This document shows positions 34,115 to 45,523 of a stretch of 64,000 nucleotides of DNA, piece after piece. Every line of letters begins with the position of its first letter. The first letter of the stretch is position 1. The stretch covers positions 587,776,668 to 587,840,667 of the forward strand of contig CM053029.1 in NCBI GenBank assembly GCA_028564925.1, read 5' to 3'. The notes below the pieces were generated by a model that was given only the letters and a program-made list of their open reading frames with translations, ran no database searches and had not been told where the DNA came from. The DNA is from Lithobates sylvaticus. Taxonomy: Eukaryota > Chordata > Amphibia > Anura > Ranidae. Made by a program: the position numbers and the translations under genes.

Positions 34115-34430
34115 CTGCCTAAAAAGTGTTACAATCCATTACAGAGGGCAGAGCTGTGGGAGGAACCCAGCAGGCTCCACCCACTACAGGCTGTCTGCAG
34201 ATAACTACAGGAGGGGGGCGGAGACGAGACCGGTCACCCTGCACAAGGAGAGAGAGCAGCAGTGAGTGGTCTTTATCACAGGCAGTCTCACGCTGGATTA
34301 CTGCACAGATCTGGAAGAAATACACAAAGCTCACCGAGATTCCCCCATCAATACACATGATGAATGTGTTTTAGACCATATTGGCCTAAACTGATTGTAA
34401 ACGATCACCTGGTAAAACAACCCATTCGGT

Positions 34431-35449
34431 TTAACCGCCTCAGCCCCGGAAGATTTGGCTGCTGAATGACCGGGCCATTTTTTGCGATTCGGCACTGCGT
34501 CGCTTTAACTGACAATTGCGCGGTCATGGGACGTTGTACCCAAACAAAATTTACGTCCCTTTTCCCCACAAATAGAGCTTTTTTTTTGGTGGTATTTTAT
34601 CACCCCTGCGGTTTTTATTTTTTGCGCTATAAACAAAAAAAGAGCAACAATTTTGAAAAAAAAAAACACAATATTTTGTACCTTTCGCTATAATAAATAT
34701 CCCCATTTTTTTTAAAAAGCAATTTTCTTCTCAGTTTAGGCCGATATGTATTCTTCTACATATTTTTGGTGAAAAAAATCGCAATAAGCGTATATTGGTT
34801 TGCGCAAAAGTCAACAAAATAGGAGATAGATTTATAGCATTTTTATTATTAATTTTTTTTACTAGTAATGGCGGCGATCTGTGATTTTTATCGGGACTGC
34901 GACATTATGGTGGACACATTTGACACATTTTTGGGACCATTGTCATTTATACAGCGATCAGTGCTATAAAAATGCACTGATTACTGTATAAATGTCACTG
35001 GCAAGGAAGGGGTTAACACTAGGGGGGCGATCAAGGGGTTAACTGTGTTCCCTGTGTGTTTCTTTTTATTTTTTTTATTTTTTACTTTATTCCTTTATTA
35101 AGGTCCCTATGCGTTTTTCTAACTGGAGGGGACGGACCTAGAGGAAGTGACAGATCGTGGTTCCTAGCTATTAGGAACACACGATCTGTCGCTCCTCATA
35201 GAACAGGGATTTATGTGTTTACACACACACACACACACACACACGTCCCTGTTCTGCCTCTCGTGCCCGCAATCGCTTGTGACCGGCGGTCATTGCGACG
35301 GTCGGCTACGAGTATCGGCACCCCCACAGCGCAGCAGGCGCGTGCTCCTGCTATGCCAATCCCGCGAGCCGACGTATAGCTACAACTTCTCGTGGGATCG
35401 TGCCAACCTGCCGCAGTATAATGATGGCGGCTGGTCGGCAACTGCTTAA
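34431..35449. mobile_element. TTAA-type repeat, family A, full length
   Basis: Bounded by TTAA at 34431 and 35446. Same left half as 29627-30161, then ggaagtgacagatcgtggtt with its complement as a hairpin, a short (CA)12 at 35221-35244, and ends ggctggtcggcaactgcttaa. Confidence 0.85.
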
Positions 35450-35942
35450 AATAGAATTGAAAGGCAAAACATTTTTGTATAGATAAAAAAAAAATGATAA
35501 ACCCCTTTTTTCCCATTTTTATAAGTGATCACATTCCCTCTGTTCTCAGTTGCATAAGAGCTGAGGGAAGAGAAACAGCAGCACACGGAGCTTCCCAGTG
35601 AATGGCTGTACAGCGGGGGCGTGTCAGGACAAGTCTGATCATGGGAAAAGAGTACACTGAGTTCCCAGCATAGCTGGAGAACTGACCACGGTGTGCTCTC
35701 CTGCTTAGTGTGGTCAATTTGTAATAGGAAAGGAGAGGGACTGGCAGGAACACCAGGGATTTCACATAAAAGAAGCAATACAAAGAGAACAGGATACGTT
35801 CTCATACAAGTACATGGCACAGCGGGCACATATCGCGAATATGAACTGTTGGGGTAACAAATACTTTAACCTTGAGTTGGGGTTTAATAACTGGTAAGCT
35901 GCAATATATACATTTTTGTTTTCTGGTATAATACGGCTTTAA
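35446..35942. mobile_element. TTAA MITE, unnamed family
   Basis: Bounded by TTAA at 35446 (shared with the previous element) and 35939; ends ttaaaatagaattgaaaggc and ggtataatacggctttaa. The inverted end match is weak. It lies about 110 bases before exon 36053-36198. Confidence 0.5.
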
Positions 35943-36052
35943 ATGATATATTCCAATAGTTCATATGAGATGAAAGTTTCTTTCCTTATGTAACACTATG
36001 ACAGCGGGGGGTTAAAATCTTCAATTCTCAGTCCTGGGGGTTTGTATTGCAG

Positions 36053-36198
36053 TGGTGCCGAGCCGGAGAATGCGTCAGCAAGACCCCAATCCCTCAGCAT
36101 GTGGATGGAGACTGGAGTGCCTGGAGCTCCTGGAGCATGTGCAGCCGAACCTGCGCAACTGGAGCGCGCTTCCGGCAAAAGAAATGCGACAACCCACC
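36053..36198 (+). CDS. ADAMTS17: ADAMTS17 exon: end of disintegrin-like domain and start of first thrombospondin repeat
   Basis: This 146-bp exon follows the acceptor ttgtattgcag and ends at donor gtgagt. It starts in phase 0 with [20 protein letters not shown], which closes the disintegrin-like domain, and then enters the first TSP type 1 repeat ([17 protein letters not shown]). The WSAW and WSSW pattern fits C-mannosylation. CSRTCATG fits the O-fucose consensus CxxS/TCxxG known for ADAMTS secretion. The exon ends in KKCDNPP with the last Pro codon split after two bases; it is completed at 47611. The following intron is 11.4 kb and full of repeats. Confidence 0.95.
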
Positions 36199-36244
36199 GT
36201 GAGTGTGTCCTTACAGAAGACATGTTGTTGATGATCTTTTATTT

Positions 36245-37320
36245 ATTTTTATTTTTTTGGGGTACGTCGCACAACCGCGCAATTGTCAGTTAAAGCGACG
36301 CAGTGCCGCATCGCAAAAAATGGACTGGTCATTAAGGGGGGCAAATCCTTCCGGTGCTTAACCACTTCAGCCCCGGACCAATTTGCAGCCAAAGGACCAG
36401 GCCCCTTTTTGCGATTCGGCACTGCGTCGCTTTAACTGACAATTGCGCGGCCGTGCGACGTACCCCAAAAATAAAAAAAAAATTACTTTTATTGTGACTT
36501 TTATTGTGACTGCGACATTATGGCGGACACATCGGACATTTTTGACACATTTTTGGGACCATTGTCATTTATACAGCAATCAATGCTATTTAAATGCACT
36601 GATTCCTGTATAAATGACACTGGCAGTGAAAGAGTTAACCACTAGGGGGCGGGGAGGGGTTATGGTGTGTGACGTGTGTGTTTTTTTTTTTAACATTAGG
36701 GGGCGGGGCTGATGTCTGACGTCACTGATCGGCTTTCCCGATGACAGGGAACAGCCGATCAGTGACAGGCAGTGTAGGAAGTGCGGGGAGAGGTTTGTTT
36801 ACACAGACCTCTCCCCGTTCTTCAGCTCTGTGACCCGATCGCGGGACACCAGTGGCGATCGGGTCCGCTGGTCCCGCGGCCGTGGTCACGCAGCTCCCGA
36901 CCGGGTCGCGAGCGTGCCGCCAAAGGGCGCGCAACCCCACGGCTAGGCAATTAAAGGGGACGTACCTGTATGTGCTTTTGCCTAGCCGTGCCATTCTGCC
37001 GACCTATATGTGCAGGAGGCGGTCGGGAAGCGGTAAGTGGTTAAACTCAAGAACTGGAAGGATTTGCCCCCTTAATGACCAGGCCATTTTTTGCGATACG
37101 GCACTGCGTTGATTAAACTGACAATTTTGCGGTCGTGCGACGTACCCAAACAAAATGCATGTCCTTTTTCGCCCACAAATAGAGCTTTCTTTTGGGGGTA
37201 TTTGATCACCTCTGCGTTTTTTTTTTTTTTTTTTTGCGCTATAAGCAAAAAAAGCTGACAATTTTGAAACAATAACAATATTTTTTACTTTTTGCCCTAA
37301 AAAAATAAAACAAATGTTTT
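36245..37320. mobile_element. Nested family A repeats
   Basis: A near-complete copy (TTAA 36358 to TTAA 37041) reads ttaaccacttcagccccgg at the left and agcggtaagtggttaa at the right. It is bordered by end pieces of other family A copies (36245-36358 inverted, 37045-37320). Contains the hairpin ggggagaggtttgtttacac / acagacctctcccc. Confidence 0.75.
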
Positions 37321-37334
37321 CATCAATAGAAAGA

Positions 37335-38395
37335 AGGGAGGTGGATACTGCGCTGTATATAGATTTAGATAAAAAAAGCTGCTGGCATTGCCGAAAGACT
37401 ATCGGTTGTGAAAAATTTGTATGTATGTTAATGCAGCGCTTGAACCCCAAATAGTTCTTTCAAAGGAAAAAATACTGTTCTAGTGGGTTTGAGGATGTGG
37501 AGGAAAATATTGTGGCGTGATGCCAACCTCTAGTATCTTAAATATGTATAAATATATAAAACACATAAAATTGGTGTAATATTTTCAGTAAAAACGTGGG
37601 TATAAAAAATGCATGTGATTAAAATCGGTGAGGATAAAATCAAAATGGTTTTATACCGTGAAAGGTTATCGTGATAAATAAAGTTCATAAAATTCAATAT
37701 CTATTAAGATCGTGGGTGCTAGGTGAGAAAAAAACTATACATATAAGTGTATAGAAGTGAAGTCCATAGCATTGATTGGTGGTCAGGTGAAATGACACTT
37801 GTGGCAACGGGTGACTCTGTTCAGTGTGATGGTGACAGTTGTCTGATGGCTCTCGGGCCTAATGGAATGAGGCTTACCGGATGGATTGGACTTGAGAAAG
37901 GCTTATGCCTCACAAGTCGCAAAAGCTTAAACGTTTAGGGACTGGCAACTCTCAGCTCCTCCTGATGACTCCAAGACTTTCTCAGGTACCACGTGGGTTG
38001 GTGGGTAGCAGGAGGATAAGTATCGGATGGGGAAAGGTGAGTGTCAGGGATCCACGTTCTCAAGCATGTTGTATGGTCATATTAGAAGGAAGAACTTACA
38101 TAGCGTAATACCGTTGAGAAACGTTTTTAATGTTAAAAAAAAAAAACAGTTTAAAAACACTCACATTTTAGATGGTTAAAAACAGGCCTGTTTTAAAATT
38201 GGAGTTGGCGTGGTGCTGTCCTTGTAGTCCACCCGACGCGCTTCGTCCGCATAGACGTCGTCTGGGGTGTCTATGCGGACGAAACGCGTCGGGTGGACTA
38301 CAAGGACAGCACCACGCCAACTCCAATTTTAAAACAGGCCTGTTTTTAACCATCTAAAATGTGAGTGTTTTTAAACTGTTGTTCTGCAGTATGTA
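37335..38395. mobile_element. Snap-back-type repeat D
   Basis: Begins with ggtggatactgcgctgtata, a start like the other snap-back ends, and closes with a hairpin at 38145-38380. The words cgttgagaaacgttt (38113) and gacgaaacgcgtcgg (38278) are of the hammerhead-core type. Ends are approximate. Confidence 0.5.
38145..38380. repeat. Near-perfect hairpin, 112-bp arms, 12-base loop
   Basis: Arms 38145-38256 and 38269-38380 are inverted copies with one mismatch (gcgcttcg against gcgtttcg, a G-T type change). The loop is gtcgtctggggt. The arms carry gacgaaacgcgtcgggtgg near the loop. Open frames of 61 codons appear on both strands only because of the symmetry. Confidence 0.93.
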
Positions 38396-38637
38396 AATGG
38401 TCATTTAAGCACATATGGGTGCGCAATTGTGCGCATGAAGCGTAAATTGCTGACCAAAAATGCAGATCTTTTCTTCTTTTTTTTATCTGAAGAATACACG
38501 CCGCTTGTTTATACGCCTGTGTGCATAGGCATATTACAATTAATGGGCTGTATTTTAACTCAGTAAAAAAAAAAAAAAAGGCTGTACTGAGCTTTTTCAA
38601 GCTGCGGTTTCCTATGCAAAGTGGAGTTCCGCCTAAT

Positions 38638-38770
38638 TTATTTTTATTTTTTTTACTAGTAATGGTGGTGATCAGCGATTTTTAGCGGGACTGCGACATT
38701 GCGGCGGACAGATCGGACACTTTTTTGGGACCTGTGACATTTCAGTGATCAGAGCTAAAAATAGGCACTA
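38638..38770. mobile_element. Family A fragment
   Basis: actagtaatggtggtgatca and gactgcgacattgcggcgga match the middle of family A. The region from 38771 to 39715 shows no exon and no clear repeat. A C-run lies at 39009-39018. Confidence 0.6.
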
Positions 38771-39715
38771 TTATCTGCCCTTCCAGCTGCTTCCTCGCTT
38801 TTCTCCCCATCACACCTCTGGGTGGGTTTTTGCCGGTTGGGTTCCACATGGACTCGGAAGTGCACAGTGACGTTATGATGTCATGGGACCTGCCTGCTTT
38901 CTGTTCCTCTGCTGGCTTCTGTGTCTAAAAATGACAGCGGCAATTGAGTGAACTTCAAAATTCTGTGTGGCACCGGACTGATCTGGTTGAGGTTGGGTGG
39001 CACGTGCCCCCCCCCCCCATGACAATACTGCGCCCAGGGCAGCTGCCCCACTCCTTGTCCCGGCACTGCCCTCTGTACAGCTTAGGCTTTGGAACCAAGT
39101 AGCGCCACAAAGATTAATTTAAATACTAACAGTCGTGGTTACAGGCACTTTACAGCAATGTTACCTTGAGCCATGACGGGTTTGTTTTAATCTTCCTGTA
39201 TGGGCAGTTTAAGATTACATGTGAGATTTGTGGTCCTTCCACTTTGTAAACTTTCTTTCAAGGATGCTTATACACAATGAATGGCTGATTTACTATCGGA
39301 GATGTTTGCACACTGTTTGGTTAAAATAAAAGTTTGCTGCTGGCAATGTCACCCTTATACTTGTCTGAGCCAAGCCTAAAACAGGAAAATGAGCAGATGC
39401 ATGTAGCCTGTCCAAGTACATGGAGACTATATCTTGTAATTGAGCAAAGCCTTTAACACAAATCACATGCTGCTTCATCAATGCGGCTCCACCAGCCGAG
39501 CTTTACAGGGTCATGTCCAGCTTTGGAGACTTTGCTGGACTTGTCTAGGTGACTACTTGGCTTACTGTTTAATTACGGTTTATGATGGCTGTTCCTTAGC
39601 TGTTAATGTTAATTATCTTACGGTTTGCATAACGTGATCAAGCTCTTATCTTATTTTGTGTGCTATATATTCTGTGTGAGTTTACAATAAAGAGAGTTCC
39701 AGTTTGCACTTAAGC

Positions 39716-41545
39716 AAGTGTTACATAGGTTGAAAAAAGACACAAGTCCATCCAGTTCAACCACAAATAATAAAACAATAAATAAGATCAATCCCATATA
39801 CCCCATTCTATACCCACAGTTGATCCAGAGGAAGGCAAAATAAACCAGCAGCGCATGCTCCAATTTTCTAAAACAGGGAAAAAATTCCTTCCTGATCCCC
39901 CGAGAGGCAATCGGATTTTCCCCGGATCAACTTTACCTATAAATGTCAGTACCCCCGTTATATTATGTACATTTAGGAAAGAATCCAGGCCTTTCTTAAC
40001 CACTTTCAGACCGGACCAATTTGCAGCCAAAGGACCAGGCCCCTTTTTGCGATTCGGCACTGCGTCGTTTTTACTGACAATTGCGCGGTCGTGCAACATG
40101 GCTCCCAAACAAAATTTACGTCCTTTTTTTTCCCCACAAATGGAGCTTACTTTTAGTGGTATTTGATCGCCCCTGCGGTTTTTATTTTTTGCGCTATAAA
40201 CAAAAAAGAGCGACAATTTTGAAAAAAAAACGCTTTCTTTTTTACTTTTTGCTATAATAAATATCTCCCAAAAAATATATAAAAAAACATGTTTTCCTCA
40301 GTTTAGGCCGATACGTATCCCTCTACATATTTTTGGTAAAAAAAAATCTCAATTACCGATTATTGATTGGTTTGCGCAAAAGTTATAGCGTTTACAAAAT
40401 AGGGGATAGTTTTATAGCATTTTTATTGATATTTTTTTTTTTTACTAGTAATGGCGGCGATCAGCGATTTTTATTGTGACTGCGACATTATGGCGGACAC
40501 ATCGGACATTTTTGACACATTTCTGGGACCATTGTCATTTATACAGCAATCAATGCTATTTAAATGCATTGATTCCTGTATAAATGACAGTTGTAGTGAA
40601 AGAGTTAACCACTAGGGGGAGGGGTTATGGGCTGTGACGTGTGTGTTTTTTTTACATTAGGGGGCGGGGCTGACATCTGACGTCATTGATCGGCTTTCCC
40701 GATGACTGGGAACAGCCAATCAATGACAGGCAGAGTAGGAAGCGCTGGGAGAGGTTTGTTTACACATACCTCTCCCCGTTCTTCAGCTTCGTAACCCGAT
40801 CGGACTTTTTTTGCCGTCCTGCTAGCGCACTGCTCCAGTGTGAAAGCCCGCCGGCTTTCACACTGGAGTTAAAGGGGCCGGATTTTTTCAGGCGGTGTAC
40901 AGGCGCTATTTTTAGCGCTGTACCGCCTGAAAAACACCCCAGTGTGAAAGGGGCCTTAATCTCCTCTTATCAAGGGTGAATAAATTCAGTTCCTCTAATC
41001 TTTCCTCATAGCTGAGCTCCTCCATTCCTCTTATCAGTTTGGTTGCCCTTCTCTGCACTTTCTCCAGTTCCCCGATATCCTTTTTGTGAACTGGAGCTCA
41101 AAACTGAACTGCATATTCCAGATGAGGTCTTACTAATGATTTGTACAGGGGGGGCAAAGTGACATCTCTCTCTCTGGATTCCATACCTCTCCTAATACAA
41201 GAAAGGACTTTGCTCGCTATGGAAACCGCAGCTTGGCATTGCATGTTATTATTGAGCTTATGATCTACCAAAACCCCCAGATCCTTCTCCACTATGGATC
41301 CCCCCAGTTGTACTCCCCCTAGTATGTATGATGCATATTCTTAGCCCCCAAGTGCATAACTTTACATTTATCAACATTAAACCTCATCTGCCACATAGTC
41401 ACCCAATTAGACAGAGCATTGAGGTCAGCTTGTAAATTGGAGACATCCAAAGTGTTGTCTAGTTCTTGGGTGCAATTCCCTGCTATGATACCTGGTTCCT
41501 GGTTCCAAAATGGAGGAAGCTGTATCTTGACGGAGGCACCCAAGC
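39716..41545 (-). mobile_element. CR1-type LINE, 3' end, interrupted
   Basis: The minus strand encodes the C-terminal part of a CR1-like reverse transcriptase protein: LQADLNALSNWVTMW, RFNVDKCKVMHLG (41319-41480), then EKDLGVLVDHKLNNNMQCQA and LYKSLVRPHLEYAVQF (41098-41292). The two pieces are in different frames. The 3' UTR runs from about 41090 to 40960 and, past an insertion, from 39995 to 39716 (ccatccagttcaaccacaaa). It is 5'-truncated, as LINE copies usually are. Confidence 0.88.
39996..40959. mobile_element. TTAA-bounded chimera inserted in the CR1 LINE
   Basis: TTAA stands at 39996 and 40956, with CR1 sequence on both sides. The left 800 bases are family A (ttaaccactttcagaccgg). From about 40805 the sequence switches to a Harbinger-like MITE piece ending agtgtgaaaggggccttaa. 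Confidence 0.8.
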
Positions 41546-42612
41546 TTGGGTGGTAGGTGGTCCATCACATTTGGTGGCAGCGATGGGTTAATGTTGATAA
41601 ATATTTCTGTCCCAAGTGGAGGAGCTTCTCCAACTCAGGCTGCAGGAGGACAACCATATTTCCTCTGACCATTAACCTGTACAAGATAAATATTACACCT
41701 TTCCATCCACTGAAGCTTTATTTTCCTTATTCAGAGAATGAATCCAAACCTTGCTCTCAGCGTTCATCACATTGTTGTCCATCATTAGAGAAGGATGTGC
41801 TCTCTCCATGGGATCATGGGAGGCTGAACTGAGCTTATCACCATGCTCTGACCGGAAGAAGCAGACAAAATCCCTGATCTCCTACATGGCCATAAACAGT
41901 GGGTAGGAGGCTTGCCCCCTAGTCCCCTCCAAAAGCCTCTGCCCCATTTCGGTCTGTCAACAAAAGCCATGGGGCACGAAGAACTTACAAAGCATAGAAG
42001 GGATCTCGTTATTAGAAGGTATCATGAGAAGGGTACATCAAAAAATTCCAAGGCATTAGATATACCATGGAACTCAGGGAAGATAGTCATCAACAAGTTT
42101 GCTTTTGGAGCATACATCTGTGTGTGTGTGTAGTCTATGCAACCCTTGGAGTATAATGGCATACAGCCCCATTTTCTAATTGCTATCTATGAGTAACCTG
42201 TTTGTAGAACCGCAGGGTCCTGGGAAATTGTTTACAAAGGCTGTGGATGCAGTATGACCCTTTTACAGCCATATGCGTTAACCGGTAATTTCTCTAATTA
42301 AGCAATACTGACGTTTTTATTTGTGAGCAATGCTTGCTAATATGGGCTAGTTTTGTTGTAGATCCTTCAGGGAATAATGATTTGAATATTGTAAAATATT
42401 AACAATTAAAAAAAAAAATATTTCATAAATAGTTTATAAAAAATTCTAGTGCTAGGATCTCTCTTGTTCAGTTGGGTTTTTGAAACCTTTGGTCTTTTGG
42501 CACCTTGATATTGGCTGCATTTTCCACAGCATATCACCAGTAGACACTGAACTATATTGTAAAATGAACAGTGTACGCAGAATTTTCTAAAAATGGGCTA
42601 CTTATCTATGCC
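41546..42612. other. Mostly unassigned; Tc1-like HTH remnant at 41968-42107
   Basis: At 41968-42107 (+) the frame reads MGHEELTKHRRDLVIRRYHE, then KALDIPWNSGKIVINKF, a helix-turn-helix pattern of Tc1-like transposases (cf. GYKKISQALNIPRSTVQAI at 48400 in this window). Nothing else is recognised. Confidence 0.5.
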
Positions 42613-43070
42613 TCTATCGCCCCCATCTACATCACCAACCTCATCTGTTGATATCGCCCAAATTGTCCCCTCCGCTCCTCCCAGGACCTCCTGCTTTCTA
42701 GCTCCCTTGTTACCTCCTCCCATGCTCGCCTTCAAGACTTCTCCAGAGCCTCTCCCATCCTCTGGAACTCCCTGCCCCAGTCTGTCCGATCAGCCCCTAC
42801 CCTGTCCACCTTTAGGAGAGCCCTGAAAACTCATTTATTCAGGGAAGCCTATCCCACACCCACCTAACAACAACTGTCCCAGAGCCACCCCCATTAAATC
42901 ATTCTCTGCAGCTATTACCTTTTGTACCACCACCCCGTCCCTTTAGAATGTAAGCTCTACGAGCCGGGCCCTCCTCTACCTTTTGTATTGAACTGTACTG
43001 TAATTGTGTTGTCCCCCTATACATTGTAAAGCGCTGCGTAAACTGTTGGCACTATATAAGCCGTGTATAA
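42613..43070 (+). mobile_element. L2-clade LINE, 3' end (copy 2)
   Basis: Same sequence as 10050-10529 (LWNSLPQSVRSAPTLSTF, 3' UTR aagcgctgcgtaaactg). Its (aat)n tail is split: it resumes as ataataaca at 44613-44620 after the MITE. Confidence 0.85.
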
Positions 43071-44614
43071 TACCGTATTTAACGGTGTATAACACGCACT
43101 TTTTCCCCCTTAAAATCGAGGGAAAGTCATGGGTGCGTGTTATACGCCGATCCCCCCCAAGAAAAGTGCAAAAGAAAAATCAAACGGTGCCGAAAAACAG
43201 CGACCGCCGTCAATATGCGCTCGCTTTTGAAACAGCAGGGAGGCGGGATTGCGAGCCGAGCCGAACTGTTCGGCTCGCGTTTTTCCGGCGCCGCTCACAG
43301 TCCCGCCTCCCTGCGCTCGCTTCCAAAACAGCAGGGAGGCGGGACTGCGAGCCGAGCCGAACAGACGGCTCGGGTTTTTCCGGTGCCGCTCAGTCTTTTC
43401 CGACGCCGCGGTCTTTCTAGGTGGCAAATTTAAATGTGGGCAATCTGCAAATGATGCTTGTAACCTGCAAATGACACTGACAAGCTGCAAATCACACTGG
43501 GCAAAGCTGCAAATCACACTGGGCAAAGCTGCAAATCACACTGGGCAAAACTGCAAATGACGCTGACAAGCTGCAAATGACGCTGACAAGCTGCAAATGA
43601 CGCTGGCAAGCTGCAAATCACACTGGGCAAAGCTGCAAATAACGCTGGGCAAAGCTGCAAATGACGCTGACAAGCTGCAAATGACGCTGACAAGCTGCAA
43701 ATGACGCTGGGCAAGCTGCAAATGACACTGGGCAAGCTGCAAATGACACTGGGCAAGCTGCAAATCACGCTGGGCAAGCTGCAAATCTCGCTGGGCAAGC
43801 TGCAAATCACGCTGGGCAAAGCTGCAAATCACACTGGGCAAAGCTGCAAATCACACTGGGCAAAACTGCAAATGACGCTGACAAGCTGCAAATGACGCTG
43901 ACAAGCTGCAAATGACGCTGGCAAGCTGCAAATCACACTGGGCAAAGCTACAAATGACGCTGGGCAAAGCTGCAAATGACGCTGACAAGCTGCAAATGAC
44001 GCTGACAAGCTGCAAATGACGCTGACAAGCTGCAAATGACGCTGGGCAAGCTGCAAATGACGCTGGGCAAGCTGCAAATCACGCTGGGCAAGCTGCAAAT
44101 CACGCTGGGCAAGCTGCAAATGACGCTGGGCAAAGCTGCAAATGACGCTGGGCAAAGCTGCAAATGACGCTGGGCAAAGCTGCAAATGACGCTGGGCAAA
44201 GCTGCAAATGACGCTGGGCAAAGCTGCAAATGACGCTGGGCAAAGCTGCAAATGACGCTGGGCAAAGCTGCAAATGAGGCTGGGCAAAGCTGCAAATGAG
44301 GCTGACAAGCTGCAAATGAGGCTGACAAGCTGCAAATGACGCTGACAAGCTGCAAATGAGGCTGACAAGCTGCAAATCACACTGGGCAAGCTGCAAATCA
44401 CACTGGGCAAGCTGCAAATCACACTGGGCAAAGCTGCAAATGACGCTGGGCAAAGCTGCAAATGACGATGACAAGCTGCAAATCACACTGGGCAAGCTGC
44501 AAATGACGCTTAAATGTAAGTGTTTTTTTTCCTAAACTTCCCTCCTAAAACTTTTTTTCCTTTAAAATGACCTCCTAAACTTGGGGTGCGTTTTATAGGC
44601 CGATAAATACGGTA
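43071..44614. mobile_element. MITE with TA target, inflated by a minisatellite
   Basis: Ends taccgtatttaacggtgt and ggccgataaatacggta are inverted. The site is the L2 tail, with TA on both sides. The left part holds two direct GC-rich copies of gcagggaggcggga and gagccgagccgaac (43235-43300 and 43330-43390). The centre is the tandem array below. Confidence 0.8.
43435..44513. repeat. 20-22-bp minisatellite, about 50 units
   Basis: Units of ctgcaaatgacgctgggcaa(ag), in three lengths: 20 (ending gacaag), 21 and 22 bases. Unit types come in runs, and higher-order blocks repeat (43545-43690 resembles 43860-44000). Frames on both strands stay open because few units make a stop. Confidence 0.95.
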
Positions 44615-45095
44615 ATAACAATATGCCTGATTTGTCATTACGCAGCCATAAACCATTTTAGTAAAAGAGCTGTCCTTTATTAGGTTAAATGTGACATCAT
44701 AGTTTTTTTGTAGCATGGCTGTTTTTCCTGAGCCAGAGAACTTGTTGGTGGCATTCGGCGGACTCGGCATAGAAAAGATGCCTTCAGGGCAGATTGAGTG
44801 AAGTCGTATGAGACGAACCAGCTGCCCGTAGTGCAATGTAAGAGTCGGTCCCGGACATGTAGAAGGGGCATGAGATCCTGTTGTTCTGTTTCTATATTGC
44901 TTTGCACTGCAGATTACTTGGTAACGGCACACACAACAGTACAAAGGGTCATGAAGGTTGACAAGCAGTGTTGGCAAACCATTGCGGGTTTTATGGTTTC
45001 CAACATTCTCCCCAGTGCTCTTTGAGTATGTGTTTTGTGTTTAGTAATCACCATATCTTATTGTGGTTTGGTAAAATATATTCCAATCATCTGAA
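44615..45095. other. Unassigned intronic sequence
   Basis: No exon or repeat boundaries recognised. Confidence 0.3.
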
Positions 45096-45195
45096 TAGAA
45101 TAGTACGAGGGCTGTATCGAAAGTAAACGTGGGTATAACCTTTTTTTATTAACTTGTATAATTTTAAATTTCCCATGTTGGTAGAGTAACTATTC

Positions 45196-45523
45196 CTCTA
45201 TAGTAACTCCTTTTTCTTTGCAGGTATGGAATGGATTCTAAACCGAGGCAACATGCTGTCATTGAGTTCTTGATGGAGGGGTGCAGGCTGTCCGATAGCC
45301 ACAGAAGTCTACAGAATATTTTACAGAGATCACACTATTTGACAAGAGCAATGTCTTGTCATTGGTGACTCTTGCCAATGGTGTCATCTCTGTAAACATT
45401 CTGTAGCCTTCTGTGGATGTCGGAGAGTCTGCACCCCTCCTTCATCAAGAACTCAATGACGGCACATTGCTTCTGCTTGGAATCCATTATTTACCTGCAA
45501 TGAAGAGGAGCGTCACTATAGAG
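45196..45523. mobile_element. Mariner-derived hairpin, copy 1
   Basis: Both arms encode the same N-terminal mariner-like HTH segment pointing inward. On the minus strand (45359-45487) it reads MDSKQKQCAVIEFLMKEGCR then LSDIHRRLQNVYRDDTI. Outer words ctatagtaactcc / cgtcactatag are inverted. A mariner-type end (acgagggctgtatcgaaagt) lies at about 45106. Confidence 0.7.

Larger units (their letters stand above)
30165..34962 (+). repeat. Tandem segmental duplication, unit 2 (contains one ADAMTS17 exon)
   Basis: Second unit with the same order of parts as unit 1, including the same internal deletion in the Tc1 element and the same MITE nested in it, so the duplication happened after those insertions. 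Three extra bases (agc, 30162-30164) lie at the junction. To the right of 34962 the TTAA repeat continues to its normal end near 35449; in unit 1 that continuation is missing. This is what a junction between a point in the intron and a point in the repeat would leave. Confidence 0.9.

Noticed and set aside
38168-38357. Paired 61-codon frames on both strands
   Set aside because: Mirror image of the hairpin symmetry, not genes.
43829-44461. 210-codon minus-strand open frame, and overlapping frames on both strands
   Set aside because: Translation of the 20-22-bp minisatellite; several frames are open at once because the units rarely contain stops.
43435-44513. CRISPR-like array of short direct repeats
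   Set aside because: There are no distinct spacers; units are contiguous, and the host is a vertebrate.
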